Part shown: positions 1-7,907 of the stretch, one piece after another
Numbering within the stretch: the first letter of the stretch is position 1
Layout of the letters: each line of letters opens with the position of its first letter
Assembly (NCBI RefSeq): GCF_019891395.1
Contig: NZ_CP078143.1
Coordinates: 3,485,001-3,549,000 of the forward strand
Length of the DNA stretch: 64,000 nt
DNA from: Nitratireductor kimnyeongensis
Lineage (GTDB): Bacteria > Pseudomonadota > Alphaproteobacteria > Rhizobiales > Rhizobiaceae
Direction of reading: 5' to 3'
Program-made: the position numbers and the translations under genes
The notes under the pieces: generated by a model
Told to the model about the DNA's origin: nothing
What the model saw: the letters and a program-made list of their open reading frames with translations, nothing else
Databases searched by the model: none

Positions 1-649
1 GCATGGCGCCATGGGCTATCGCGCCATGCGTTTCGATCTCCGCCCACCACACACCGCGATGGCCAAGGCAGATGCGGTCCTTGTTGAGCGGCTCGGGAAT
101 GATGACGTGATCGACGCGGGGTTTTGAGAAGAAGCCCTTGCTGGCGAGATAGGCGACGCCACCAAACCCGCCGGACTCCTCGTCTGCCGTGCCGGAGATC
201 TCGATGGCTCCGGGAAAATCCGGGTAAATTTCGAGAAACGCCTCGGCGGCGATGATGGAGGCCGCAAGCCCGCCCTTCATGTCGCAGGCCCCGCGTCCGT
301 AAACCTTGCCGTCCTTCACGATGGCGGCATAAGGGTCGACCGTCCAGCCTTCACCGGCTTCCACCACATCGATATGAGAGTTGAAATGCACCGTTGCGCC
401 GGGGCCGCGGCCCTCACGCCGCGCAATGACGTTAGTGCGCGGATAACGATCCGAATCGCCCGGAGCGCCGACGCCCCGGACAAATTGCGTGGCAAAGCCG
501 TTCGCCTTCAGCCGACAGGCGATGTATTCGCAGCACGGCGTATAGGCGTCACCGGGCGGGTTCACCGTGGGATATCGGATCAGATCGGAGGTGAGTGCGA
601 CGAGGTCGTCGGTCCTGCGCCGCACAGCCAGGGCAAGCTGTTCGTTCAT
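1..649 (-). CDS. M20-family metallopeptidase (ArgE/DapE type), 3' end outside the window
   Basis: This is the first 216 codons of a zinc-dependent amidohydrolase of the M20 family, reading off the left edge. Reverse-strand translation shows the family landmarks in order: NSHIDVVEAG near residue 100 (metal-binding His/Asp), GRGACDMKGG (bridging Asp), ADEESGG (catalytic Glu pair) and GHRGVWWAE. These belong to the ArgE/DapE/carboxypeptidase G2 group, which removes acyl groups from amino acids or cleaves small peptides in the cytoplasm. The chosen start is the ATG at 649; a second ATG at 668 is out of frame. The substrate cannot be told from the part visible. It is divergent from the L,D-transpeptidase gene, with a 190-base gap between them. 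Confidence 0.85.
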   Translation of the reverse strand, partial: MNEQLALAVRRRTDDLVALTSDLIRYPTVNPPGDAYTPCCEYIACRLKANGFATQFVRGVGAPGDSDRYPRTNVIARREGRGPGATVHFNSHIDVVEAGEGWTVDPYAAIVKDGKVYGRGACDMKGGLAASIIAAEAFLEIYPDFPGAIEISGTADEESGGFGGVAYLASKGFFSKPRVDHVIIPEPLNKDRICLGHRGVWWAEIETHGAIAHGAM

Positions 650-779
650 GAAGGCAATAGAGCGGCATGAAACCGGATTGGCAAGCTCGGCTGCGCACGG
701 AAATGTGAAGAGGGCGAACTTGTCGCGCTCACGGCAGTATAGTTCTATTTACCAAGGACATTTGGGGTTTTGTCATGAA

Positions 780-798
780 TTGACGTTAGTTACGTCAA
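780..798. promoter_or_regulatory. perfect inverted repeat TTGACGT-N5-ACGTCAA
   Basis: A perfect 7-base inverted repeat with a 5-base spacer lies in the gap between the divergent M20 peptidase and L,D-transpeptidase genes, 41 bases upstream of the latter. It has the size of a dimeric repressor or activator operator. The left arm could also serve as a -35 element (TTGACG). No regulator is encoded next to it, so the cognate protein is unknown. The rest of the gap shows nothing clear. Confidence 0.4.
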
Positions 799-839
799 GA
801 CAACGGGTAGAAACTTAACACATGTAGCGGGGGGCGCTC

Positions 840-1271
840 ATGAAACGGTTTTTCTTTGTACTGGCCTTGGCGGGCCTGATCCTTTCGGGCGGCGTAGCGC
901 AAGGTTTCGCGGCTCGGCTTGTGGCCAAGGTCAGCGTTTCCAAACAGACCATGACGGTGATGCATGGGGGGCGCGTGTTGCATCGCTGGCGCGTTTCGAC
1001 AGCGCGTCGCGGCTATGTGACGCCGCGTGGACAGTGGCGGCCAACGCGCATGCACAAGATGTGGCACTCGCGCAAATACGACATGTCGCCGATGCCCTAT
1101 TCGATCTTCTACTATGGCGGCTACGCGATCCACGGCACCAATGCGGTGTCCAAGCTCGGCCGACCCGCCTCGCACGGATGCGTGCGCCTACACACGGCCA
1201 ATGCAAAGCGTCTCTATTCGCTGGTGCGGAAGGTCGGACCGGGCAACACCCGGATCGTGGTCACGGACTGA
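840..1271 (+). CDS. L,D-transpeptidase (YkuD domain), secreted
   Basis: This 143-residue protein has an N-terminal signal sequence (MKRFFFVLALAG, then a small-residue stretch ending near AQGFA). A minimal YkuD catalytic domain follows. The hallmarks are YAIHGT (His98) and SHGCVRL with the nucleophile Cys114. Enzymes of this family act in the periplasm, forming 3-3 peptidoglycan crosslinks or anchoring outer-membrane proteins to peptidoglycan. The protein is little more than the catalytic domain and carries no LysM or peptidoglycan-binding repeat. The start is the ATG at 840 behind a G-rich stretch. It converges on lpxXL with 15 bases between stops. Confidence 0.9.
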   Translation: MKRFFFVLALAGLILSGGVAQGFAARLVAKVSVSKQTMTVMHGGRVLHRWRVSTARRGYVTPRGQWRPTRMHKMWHSRKYDMSPMPYSIFYYGGYAIHGTNAVSKLGRPASHGCVRLHTANAKRLYSLVRKVGPGNTRIVVTD

Positions 1272-1286
1272 TCTTCCAAGGGCGGG

Positions 1287-2207
1287 CTACATTTCCCAAC
1301 GCTTGTGGAACCACATCCACTGGCCGGGATCCTCGCGGACCCAACGCTCGACAACATCGTTGAGCAGTTGGGCGCTGGCTTCGATGTCGATCATGCCATC
1401 CGCCTGTGTTGGCAGGGTGATCTTGTCTTCAACGATGAGACGATAGCGGCCACCGGGCAGGCGCTTGCAGCGGGCCGGGTAAACATCGCAGCCATATTGT
1501 CGAGCGAGTTTCGGGAGCAACGGATTGGTTTTGCATTCACGGCCGAAGAAGTGCGTCTTCACGCCCTTGCGGAATTTCTGATCGACCAGAACGCCGATAT
1601 TGCCGCCATCGTCCAGAACGCGGGCGAGCTGGAGAGCGGCACCCGCCTGTGACGGCACAAGCCCACCCATCGCGCTGCTGCGGGTTTTGAGGATGTAGTC
1701 GGCTACATAGGGATTGTTGGGCGGACGGAAGAGCGAGGTGGTGGCGAGCTCGAAGCGGGCGGCCGCGATGGGCAGAAACTCGAAATTGCCCAGATGGCCG
1801 GTGAAGAAAATGTGCGGGACATCTTTTTCGTCGCGCAGGCGTTTGAATATCTCCACACCTTCCACCTCGACACGGCCAGGGGTCTCGGCCTCCGGGTCGA
1901 AATCGAACAGCTTGTCGAGAAACACATATTCAGCTGCAAGGCGCGCCATGTTTCCCCACATATCGAGGGCGATGGTCTGGAGTTCGGCTTCGCTCTTTTC
2001 GGGATAGGCGTGGCGCAGATTGTCGACCGCGAGGCGATGGCGGCCCACCTTGGGCCCAAGTTTGCGGGCGACCTTTTCCGCCAGATCGAGCGCCTTTTCA
2101 GGCGGCAGCTTGCGCAGGAGCGTGAGAATACCGATCACCATGCGCGCGGTGAGCCAGTATTCCAGCGTCTTGAGGCGTTTGCCGGTTGTGTAGAGAAGGC
2201 GCTTCAT
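1287..2207 (-). CDS. lpxXL: lipid A C28 acyltransferase (LpxXL, LpxL/HtrB family)
   Basis: A 306-residue LpxL/HtrB-type acyltransferase. The HX4E active-site motif is visible as GHLGNFE about mid-protein, followed by the FRPPNNPY and VDQKFRKG segments typical of the family. An N-terminal hydrophobic segment should anchor it on the inner face of the inner membrane. It is the last gene of the acpXL cluster, 9 bases after adh2XL. In rhizobia and Brucella the gene in this position transfers 27-hydroxyoctacosanoate from AcpXL to lipid A, and that role is inferred here from position and family. Confidence 0.88.
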   Translation of the reverse strand: MKRLLYTTGKRLKTLEYWLTARMVIGILTLLRKLPPEKALDLAEKVARKLGPKVGRHRLAVDNLRHAYPEKSEAELQTIALDMWGNMARLAAEYVFLDKLFDFDPEAETPGRVEVEGVEIFKRLRDEKDVPHIFFTGHLGNFEFLPIAAARFELATTSLFRPPNNPYVADYILKTRSSAMGGLVPSQAGAALQLARVLDDGGNIGVLVDQKFRKGVKTHFFGRECKTNPLLPKLARQYGCDVYPARCKRLPGGRYRLIVEDKITLPTQADGMIDIEASAQLLNDVVERWVREDPGQWMWFHKRWEM

Positions 2208-2216
2208 GGGCGCGGG

Positions 2217-3245
2217 TCAGTCCACGCGCAGGATGATCTTGCCGAACACGTCGCGGCCTTCCATGCGGGCAAGCGCCTTGTCGATGTCGGCGAAGCTGAC
2301 TTCGGTGTCGATGGCCGGAGAGCAAAGACCGCGTGCCATCTTCTGCATGGCATCTGCCATGTTTTCCATGCGGCAGCCGAAAGATCCGAAAATCTTGAGC
2401 TGCTGCTGGAAGAGCTGCATCAGGTTCATGTTGGTCGAGACACCGGAGGTGGAGCCGCAGGTGACAAGCCGCCCGCCGCGCTTCATGGAAAGGAGCGAGC
2501 CTGCCCATGTGTCAGCACCCACATGCTCAAACACGACATCGACGCCGCGCTTCTTCGTGATCTTGCGCACGACGCCCTCAAACCGGTCTTCGCGGTAGTT
2601 GATGACGTGATCGGCGCCAAGCGCCTTGGCCTTTTCCATCTTGTCATCGGAGCCCACCGTGGTGATGACGGTGCAGCCCATGCTTTTGGCGAGCTGGATG
2701 GCGGCGGTGCCGATGCCGGAGCCACCGGCCTGGATGAGAATGGTTTCTCCCGGCTCGAGCTTCGCATTGTCGAACAGCATGTGCTCGACCGTGCCGAAGG
2801 TGACGGGCGCAACGGCAGCGCCGATTTCGTCCACACCGGGCGGTGCGGGAACGAGCAGGCGCGCCGGCAGATTGATCTTTTCCTGCGCAAAGCCATCAAG
2901 ATGGAAACCATGTACGCCGGAGACGTGTTCGCAAAGATTGTCGCGGCCCTCGCGGCAGGGACGGCACAGGCCGCAGGTGCGTGCGCCGTAGATGGAGACC
3001 AACTGGCCGGGAAGCAGATTGCTGACGCCGGGGCCGACCGTCTCGACCACGCCGGACGCCTCTGCGCCGACAACCAATGGCATCTTGCGTTTGGCGAATG
3101 CCATGCCGCGCCAGCCCCATACATCAATGTGGTTGAGGGCGACGGCGCGGATCTTCAGCGTCACTTCGCCCTGTCCGGGGGCTGGGGGCGGCGCAAGATC
3201 GACGGTTTCAAGCTTGCGGTCGGCGACGAGTTGAAGTGCGCGCAT
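2217..3245 (-). CDS. adh2XL: zinc-binding alcohol dehydrogenase of the VLCFA cluster (Adh2XL)
   Basis: A 342-residue medium-chain dehydrogenase/reductase. The GroES-like N-terminal half carries the structural zinc motif CGLCRPCREGRDNLC. The nucleotide-binding motif AGGSGIG follows near residue 170. The usual catalytic-zinc GHE motif is replaced by GAEASG, so catalysis may resemble the zinc-poor quinone oxidoreductase branch. It lies 39 bases after fabF1XL and 9 before lpxXL, matching the adh2XL position in rhizobial lipid A clusters. The exact reaction in C28 hydroxy-acid synthesis is unproven; oxidation or reduction of an acyl intermediate is inferred. Confidence 0.82.
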   Translation of the reverse strand: MRALQLVADRKLETVDLAPPPAPGQGEVTLKIRAVALNHIDVWGWRGMAFAKRKMPLVVGAEASGVVETVGPGVSNLLPGQLVSIYGARTCGLCRPCREGRDNLCEHVSGVHGFHLDGFAQEKINLPARLLVPAPPGVDEIGAAVAPVTFGTVEHMLFDNAKLEPGETILIQAGGSGIGTAAIQLAKSMGCTVITTVGSDDKMEKAKALGADHVINYREDRFEGVVRKITKKRGVDVVFEHVGADTWAGSLLSMKRGGRLVTCGSTSGVSTNMNLMQLFQQQLKIFGSFGCRMENMADAMQKMARGLCSPAIDTEVSFADIDKALARMEGRDVFGKIILRVD

Positions 3246-3284
3246 AATGAATTCCGATGGTTTCGGGCAATCTGAACCGGTCGA

Positions 3285-4553
3285 TTAGACCGGTTCGCGG
3301 GCCATGACAAGGCAGGTGTTCTGTCCGCCGAAGCCGAAGGAGTTCGACAAAACGGTCGAAACCTGCGCCTCGCGCTTCACATTCGGCACCACGTCGAGCT
3401 CGATTGCCGGGTCCGGCGTGTCGTAATTGATGGTGGGCGGAATGACGCCTTCACGCATCGTCATGATCGAGAACACGGCCTCGATGGCACCGGCTGCAGA
3501 AAGCGTGTGGCCGATCATCGACTTGTTGGAGGAGATAGGGGTGGTCTTCATGCGCTCGCCAAAGACGGTCGAGAGCGACAGATGCTCCATCTTGTCGTTC
3601 TCCGGCGTCGAGGTGCCGTGCGCGTTGACATATTCGATCTCGTCCTCGGCCATGCCGGCATCGGCAAGGGCAGCGCGGACCGCGCCAATGGCAGGAGAGC
3701 CGTCGGGCTTGGAGCGGGTGCGATGGAAATCATCGGCCTTCTCGCCGCAGCCGCGCATGATGCCGAGGATTTCGGCGCCGCGCGCAAGCGCGCTTTCGAG
3801 CGATTCCAGGACGAGTGCGCCGGCACCTTCGGCAAGGACAAAGCCGTTGCGATCCTTGGAAAAAGGCCGCGAAGCCTTTTCCGGGTTGTCATTCTGGGTC
3901 GTCAGTGCGGACAGAAGCGAGAAGCGGATCAACGCTTCGGCGGTCGCCGACCCGTCCGCGCCAATGGCGAGCGCACGATCGCATTCGCCCCGGCGGATCG
4001 CTTCCGTGCCAAGCTGGATGGCAGTGGCGCCCGATGCGCAGGCCGTCGACATGGTGATCGGCAGACCGCGTGTGCCGTAGCGCTCGGCAAGCCTGTCGGC
4101 GATGGTGCCGAACTGGCTTTCCTCGAAAAGCTCCATGGCACGCGCTTCCCTTGCCGCTTCGATGAGCGAGGGATTGCCATTGTGGCTGCGGGCCTTGGCA
4201 TAAAGCGCAAGGCGATGATGCCAGTCGAGCTCGACGGGAGGCGCTGCCAGAAAGAGCGGTCCGCCGAAATCGGAGGCAGGCAGACCGGACTGTTCGATGG
4301 CTTCCGCCGCGACGAGATCGGCAAGGTGGTGGGTGTGAACGCTTGCGCCCTTCGTGCTCGATGGCAGGAAGTCGACCATCCCGGAAATCGTGGTGGCGAG
4401 ATGATCAATGGGAAAGCGCGTGATGGGGTGGATTCCGGAACGCCCGTTTATCAACGCATCCCAGTTCTCTGCACGGCCCTGGCCGAGAGAGGTGACGACA
4501 CCCATTCCGGTGACGGCGATAACGGGTCTTCCAAAGCTGTCGGTCGTTTTCAC
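3285..4553 (-). CDS. fabF1XL: beta-ketoacyl-ACP synthase II of the VLCFA cluster (catalytically complete)
   Basis: A 422-residue KAS II/FabF ketosynthase that extends acyl chains on an acyl carrier protein. The catalytic triad is intact: nucleophile Cys172 in MSTACASG, the first His in NAHGTSTPEND, and the second His in KSMIGHTLSAAG, followed by NSFGFGGQN. I choose the GTG at 4553 because it follows GGAGAAA at suitable spacing. Extending further upstream would read into the neighbouring fabF2 gene out of frame. It lies 37 bases after fabF2XL. It is predicted to elongate acyl-AcpXL toward C28, probably paired with the divergent FabF2XL. Confidence 0.88.
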   Translation of the reverse strand: MKTTDSFGRPVIAVTGMGVVTSLGQGRAENWDALINGRSGIHPITRFPIDHLATTISGMVDFLPSSTKGASVHTHHLADLVAAEAIEQSGLPASDFGGPLFLAAPPVELDWHHRLALYAKARSHNGNPSLIEAAREARAMELFEESQFGTIADRLAERYGTRGLPITMSTACASGATAIQLGTEAIRRGECDRALAIGADGSATAEALIRFSLLSALTTQNDNPEKASRPFSKDRNGFVLAEGAGALVLESLESALARGAEILGIMRGCGEKADDFHRTRSKPDGSPAIGAVRAALADAGMAEDEIEYVNAHGTSTPENDKMEHLSLSTVFGERMKTTPISSNKSMIGHTLSAAGAIEAVFSIMTMREGVIPPTINYDTPDPAIELDVVPNVKREAQVSTVLSNSFGFGGQNTCLVMAREPV

Positions 4554-4590
4554 GGGATCGCTTTCTCCAAAATCCTCCGGGAAGGAAGGA

Positions 4591-5778
4591 TCAGGCTCTT
4601 TTGATGAGGCCCATGCCTTCGTAGCAATGATAGCCGATCGCAGTCGCCAGAACGGTCTCGGGCCTGCCATCGAATGCAGTCTCGTTTTTATCGTCGAAAG
4701 CCGGGTAGGGGCTGCCATGGTGCACGGCAAGTGCGGCAAGCGCGACTGCGAAGGGAAACTGCGCCTCCTTCATGTGGCCGGTGAGCGAGGAGAAGCCGCG
4801 CAGCGCAACATTGTCGTGCCGCGAAAGCGCCTCGCGTTCGGCTGCCGTTGCCGCATGGGCCCCGGACGCCCCTGAGAGCGCGAGAACAGGCGTCTCGGGA
4901 AGGGGGAGCTGATCGAGCATCCCTGCGATGCCGTCTGCCAACGGCTCGTTTTTGCGGCGGGTCCGGCGAGAGACGACCGGGCCGATTGATGCGTAGGCCT
5001 GGCGTCCGCGATTTTCCGCATGCGCGCGCGATTCCAGAACGAGAAACGCGCCGCCGGAACCGGTGATGACACCGCCGCCCTCTGCCTCGCTGCGCTGCCA
5101 TACCGGCTTCCAGTCTTCACGATGCAGAAAACCGGCCAGCTCATAGGCAAGCAGCATGTCGGAATGCCCGGTCTGGAAGGACGCGCCGACCAGCACGTGC
5201 GAGGACTGGCCGGAGCGAATGCGCGCAGCTGCTGTCTCGATGGCCGAAACCCCGGCACCTTCCTCGCCCATGAAGGTGCGCGACGAACCGGTCACCTTGT
5301 GGACAATGGAGATATTGCCGGCAAGAAGATTGGAGAGCTGAGCCAGGAAAAGCGTCGGGCGCAGCTCCGTGGTGAGTTTCTCGTTGAGCAGGATATCGTG
5401 GTCGTCACGCTCGAGCGACGCGGCGAGAATGGCCTCGTCCACCGTCTCGTCACGCTCGCCCCCACCGGCCGCAACCACCATATCCATGGACGCGCAAAGC
5501 GCCTCGTCGTCCTTCATGCCCGCATCGTCGAGCGCCAGACCCGCCGCATAGGTGCCAAGGCGTTGCCAGGTTTCCATCTGGCGTTGATCGCCACGGCGCG
5601 GGATCTGCTGGCCCCAATCGATCTCGGGCAGGGGATGGATGCTGTAAGGTGCAAACCGTTCCGTATCGAGGACGGGAGACGGCGACTTTGCCGTCAGCGC
5701 CTGCCAGTGGGCATCTGCGCCCTCGCCAAGCGAGGAAACGATTCCCATGCCGGTGATAACTACGTCGCGCGGGCTCAT
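4591..5778 (-). CDS. fabF2XL: ketosynthase-like protein lacking catalytic Cys (FabF2XL, chain-length-factor-like)
   Basis: A 395-residue thiolase-fold protein that starts like FabF (VVITGMGIVSSLGEG) but has lost key residues. Where FabF has TACASG it reads VTGSSRTFMG (residues 162-171), so the nucleophilic Cys is missing. Where FabF has AHGTSTP it reads SGASGAHAA (302-310), so the first catalytic His is also lost. The second His survives in LTGH335. This pattern resembles the KS-beta or chain-length-factor partner of type II polyketide synthases. It sits between acpXL and the intact fabF1XL, which fits a heterodimer. That partnership is inferred. Confidence 0.85.
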   Translation of the reverse strand: MSPRDVVITGMGIVSSLGEGADAHWQALTAKSPSPVLDTERFAPYSIHPLPEIDWGQQIPRRGDQRQMETWQRLGTYAAGLALDDAGMKDDEALCASMDMVVAAGGGERDETVDEAILAASLERDDHDILLNEKLTTELRPTLFLAQLSNLLAGNISIVHKVTGSSRTFMGEEGAGVSAIETAAARIRSGQSSHVLVGASFQTGHSDMLLAYELAGFLHREDWKPVWQRSEAEGGGVITGSGGAFLVLESRAHAENRGRQAYASIGPVVSRRTRRKNEPLADGIAGMLDQLPLPETPVLALSGASGAHAATAAEREALSRHDNVALRGFSSLTGHMKEAQFPFAVALAALAVHHGSPYPAFDDKNETAFDGRPETVLATAIGYHCYEGMGLIKRA

Positions 5779-5812
5779 GCCGCTCCCTTCAACGAACTAC
5801 TGTCAGGAAAAC

Positions 5813-6091
5813 TCAGCCGGCCTTGGCGGCCACCAGATCGTCGATCTTGGCGCAAAGGTTCTTCATGACGAAATACTCTTCCGTCGAAACCTTGCCGTCA
5901 TTGACTTCCTGGGTCCACTTTTCCAGCGGAACCTTGATGCCGAATTCCTTGTCGATGGCAAAGACGATGTCGAGAAAGTCGAGGCTGTCGATGCCCAGAT
6001 CGTCAATGGTGTGGCTTTCGGGGGTGATTTTCTCGCGGTCGATCTCGCTGGTTTCAGCGATGATGTCGGCAACCTTGTCGAATGTCGTCAC
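5813..6091 (-). CDS. acpXL: specialised acyl carrier protein AcpXL
   Basis: A 92-residue acyl carrier protein matching rhizobial AcpXL almost along its whole length. The phosphopantetheine attachment site is Ser36 in [10 protein letters not shown]. The protein is longer than housekeeping AcpP (about 78 residues) and has the extended C-terminus typical of AcpXL. The start codon is GTG at 6091, giving an N-terminus like known homologues. It carries the C28 hydroxy-fatty acid for transfer to lipid A by LpxXL. It heads the minus-strand cluster and is followed after 34 bases by fabF2XL; fabZXL, usually next, is absent. Confidence 0.93.
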   Translation of the reverse strand: MTTFDKVADIIAETSEIDREKITPESHTIDDLGIDSLDFLDIVFAIDKEFGIKVPLEKWTQEVNDGKVSTEEYFVMKNLCAKIDDLVAAKAG

Positions 6092-6198
6092 GTGCAGCCC
6101 TCAGTCTGGGGAGATTCTCTTACAATAGGATGATCGTGGGGTCTCTAATCGGTTTTTGCCGGCAGGAAAAGGGGCAATAGGCAGCGCTGATCCCACGA

Positions 6199-6750
6199 TC
6201 AGTTGAATTTGATCCGCGCGGCGACCGCGAGACTGTCGGCTCCGCGTGACAAAATGATGGCTTCGCCCTCACGAGCCGAAGCACCGATCAAGGCTTCGAT
6301 GACTTCGAGATGGGTGACCAGAAACAGGTTTCCCGAACCGGTGTAGTCGTTGATTCGCTCCATGATCTCAGCCGTCTGCGCTTCCATTGTGCTCTCATTC
6401 AATGGCAGGTCGAGCGCAGGGAAGGCCTCGACGAGGCCTGCCCCGAACGCCTGGGTGGCCGTGTCGCGGGTGCGGCAGTAGCGGCTGGCTAGAACCTTTT
6501 CCACCGGCGCCGCGCGCGCCTCGACCAACGCGCCGATGCGTCGCGCCTGCAGACGTCCGCGCTCTGAGAGATTGCGCTGGGTCCCGCATTTCTCAATATC
6601 GAAATTGGCTGGATCTCCGTTTCCCGGTGCGATCGCGTGCCGCATCAGAACAACCTGACCGCCATTGCGCAGGAGCGCCCACCCAGCCTCGGTTGCCTGC
6701 GCCGGGAGGACGCCGAATAGAAAAGTGATGGCAACAAGCAGGCGAAGCAT
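6199..6750 (-). CDS. secreted histidine phosphatase superfamily protein
   Basis: A 183-residue protein with an N-terminal signal peptide (MLRLLVAITFLFGVLPAQA). The phosphatase core follows: LMRHA supplies the phosphorylated His, NLSERGRLQARR lies downstream, and LVTHLE supplies the second His. The fold fits the phosphoglycerate mutase-like (branch 1) family, close to SixA-like proteins, but this one is exported. The start is the ATG at 6750, preceded by GAGG; a TTG two codons earlier is possible. It lies 107 bases after the acpXL start on the same strand but need not belong to that cluster. The substrate is unknown. Confidence 0.8.
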   Translation of the reverse strand: MLRLLVAITFLFGVLPAQATEAGWALLRNGGQVVLMRHAIAPGNGDPANFDIEKCGTQRNLSERGRLQARRIGALVEARAAPVEKVLASRYCRTRDTATQAFGAGLVEAFPALDLPLNESTMEAQTAEIMERINDYTGSGNLFLVTHLEVIEALIGASAREGEAIILSRGADSLAVAARIKFN

Positions 6751-6897
6751 AGGCAATCCTCAAATCAATGTTCCTAGCATATAGGCACCGGGACCGGAGT
6801 TGAAAGCCGCCTCTCGCTCCAAAGCTGCCGCTCGCGCCTGAGTGGATTTGTCTGACGGATGGTTTCTCTTGGCAATCATTGCGGCTAAACACGTTGC

Positions 6898-7839
6898 ATG
6901 TCTCCGCTTGTCGAAACCGTTTCCTTCGTTTTTGGGCTTGTTGCATTCGGCTATGTGGCCGGCTGGACCGGCTTGCTGAAGCCGCAGACGGGGGATGCAT
7001 TGAGCGATTTTGCCGTGACCGTCGCGGTGCCTCTTCTGCTTTTCCGCACTATGGCGGGGGCCGCATTTGGCAGCAGTCTGCCATGGGCACTGTGGATCAC
7101 CTATTTCACAGCGGTGGCTGTCGCCTGGGTGGTGGGACATCTGACAATTGTCCACCTGTTCGGGCGCGATGCGCGCGCCGGCGTGGTGGCGGGCCTCTCG
7201 ACGAGTTTTTCCAATCTGGTCCTGCTCGGCATCCCCTTCATGCTCGGCGTGTTCGGACAGGACGGGTTCGAGATCCTCTCGCTGATCGTGTCGATCCATC
7301 TGCCGATCATGATGGGAATGTCGATTCTCTTGTTTGCTCTCGTCGGGCGCAAGGGTGGCAAAGCGCTTTCAATCATCCGCGAGTTTCTCACGAGGCTTTT
7401 TTCGAGCCCACTGATCATCGGCATTATTGCCGGCCTGCTCTGGCGCTTCTCGGGGCTCGAGATGCCGGCTCTCGGCGCCCGGTTTGTTGACGCGCTTGCC
7501 AATGTCGCCGGACCTGTCGCGCTTTTCGCCATGGGCCTTGGATTGCGCCGCTTTGGCATTTCGGGCGATGTGCGCCCGGCAATCGTGATCGCAGGGCTGA
7601 AACTTTTCCTGATGCCTGCCGTTGCCCTTGGTATGGCGCTGGCGATCGGTCTTCCGGTCTTCAGCGCCCAGATCGCCGTCGTCGCGGCCGGCCTGCCTTC
7701 CGGGGTCAATCCTTATCTGATTGCCTCACGTTTCGGTACGGGACAGGCGCTGGCTTCCAACGCGATGACCATCGCCACGGCTCTGGCGGTGCTCTCGACC
7801 GCGTTCTGGCTATCGGTGCTTCACTGGACCTATCAATGA
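6898..7839 (+). CDS. AEC-family (auxin efflux carrier) transporter
   Basis: A 313-residue integral membrane protein with about ten hydrophobic helices. The internal layout is that of the AEC/BART superfamily: two five-helix halves joined by a hydrophilic loop around residues 155-165. Motifs such as TSFSNLVLLGIPF and the late AAGLPSGVNPYLIA match bacterial AEC carriers, which move malonate, malate or other small carboxylates. The ATG at 6898 has only a weak ribosome-binding site. The gene is followed 68 bases later by gabD on the same strand. Substrate is not deducible. Confidence 0.85.
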   Translation: MSPLVETVSFVFGLVAFGYVAGWTGLLKPQTGDALSDFAVTVAVPLLLFRTMAGAAFGSSLPWALWITYFTAVAVAWVVGHLTIVHLFGRDARAGVVAGLSTSFSNLVLLGIPFMLGVFGQDGFEILSLIVSIHLPIMMGMSILLFALVGRKGGKALSIIREFLTRLFSSPLIIGIIAGLLWRFSGLEMPALGARFVDALANVAGPVALFAMGLGLRRFGISGDVRPAIVIAGLKLFLMPAVALGMALAIGLPVFSAQIAVVAAGLPSGVNPYLIASRFGTGQALASNAMTIATALAVLSTAFWLSVLHWTYQ

Positions 7840-7907
7840 GGCCAGTCAGCCCCTAGCCGCGGCGGTTCTCGGCAGTACGGTGCCGCCCAACAGAGGAGAA
7901 GACCCAA

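Noticed and set aside
1794-3275. Long plus-strand open frames opposite lpxXL and adh2XL
   Set aside because: They are antisense shadows of the real minus-strand genes in high-GC DNA, with no recognisable domain.
3286-4739. Longer version of FabF1XL starting near 4739
   Set aside because: The extra N-terminus overlaps fabF2XL out of frame and has no FabF similarity; the GTG at 4553 has a good ribosome-binding site and gives the normal FabF length.
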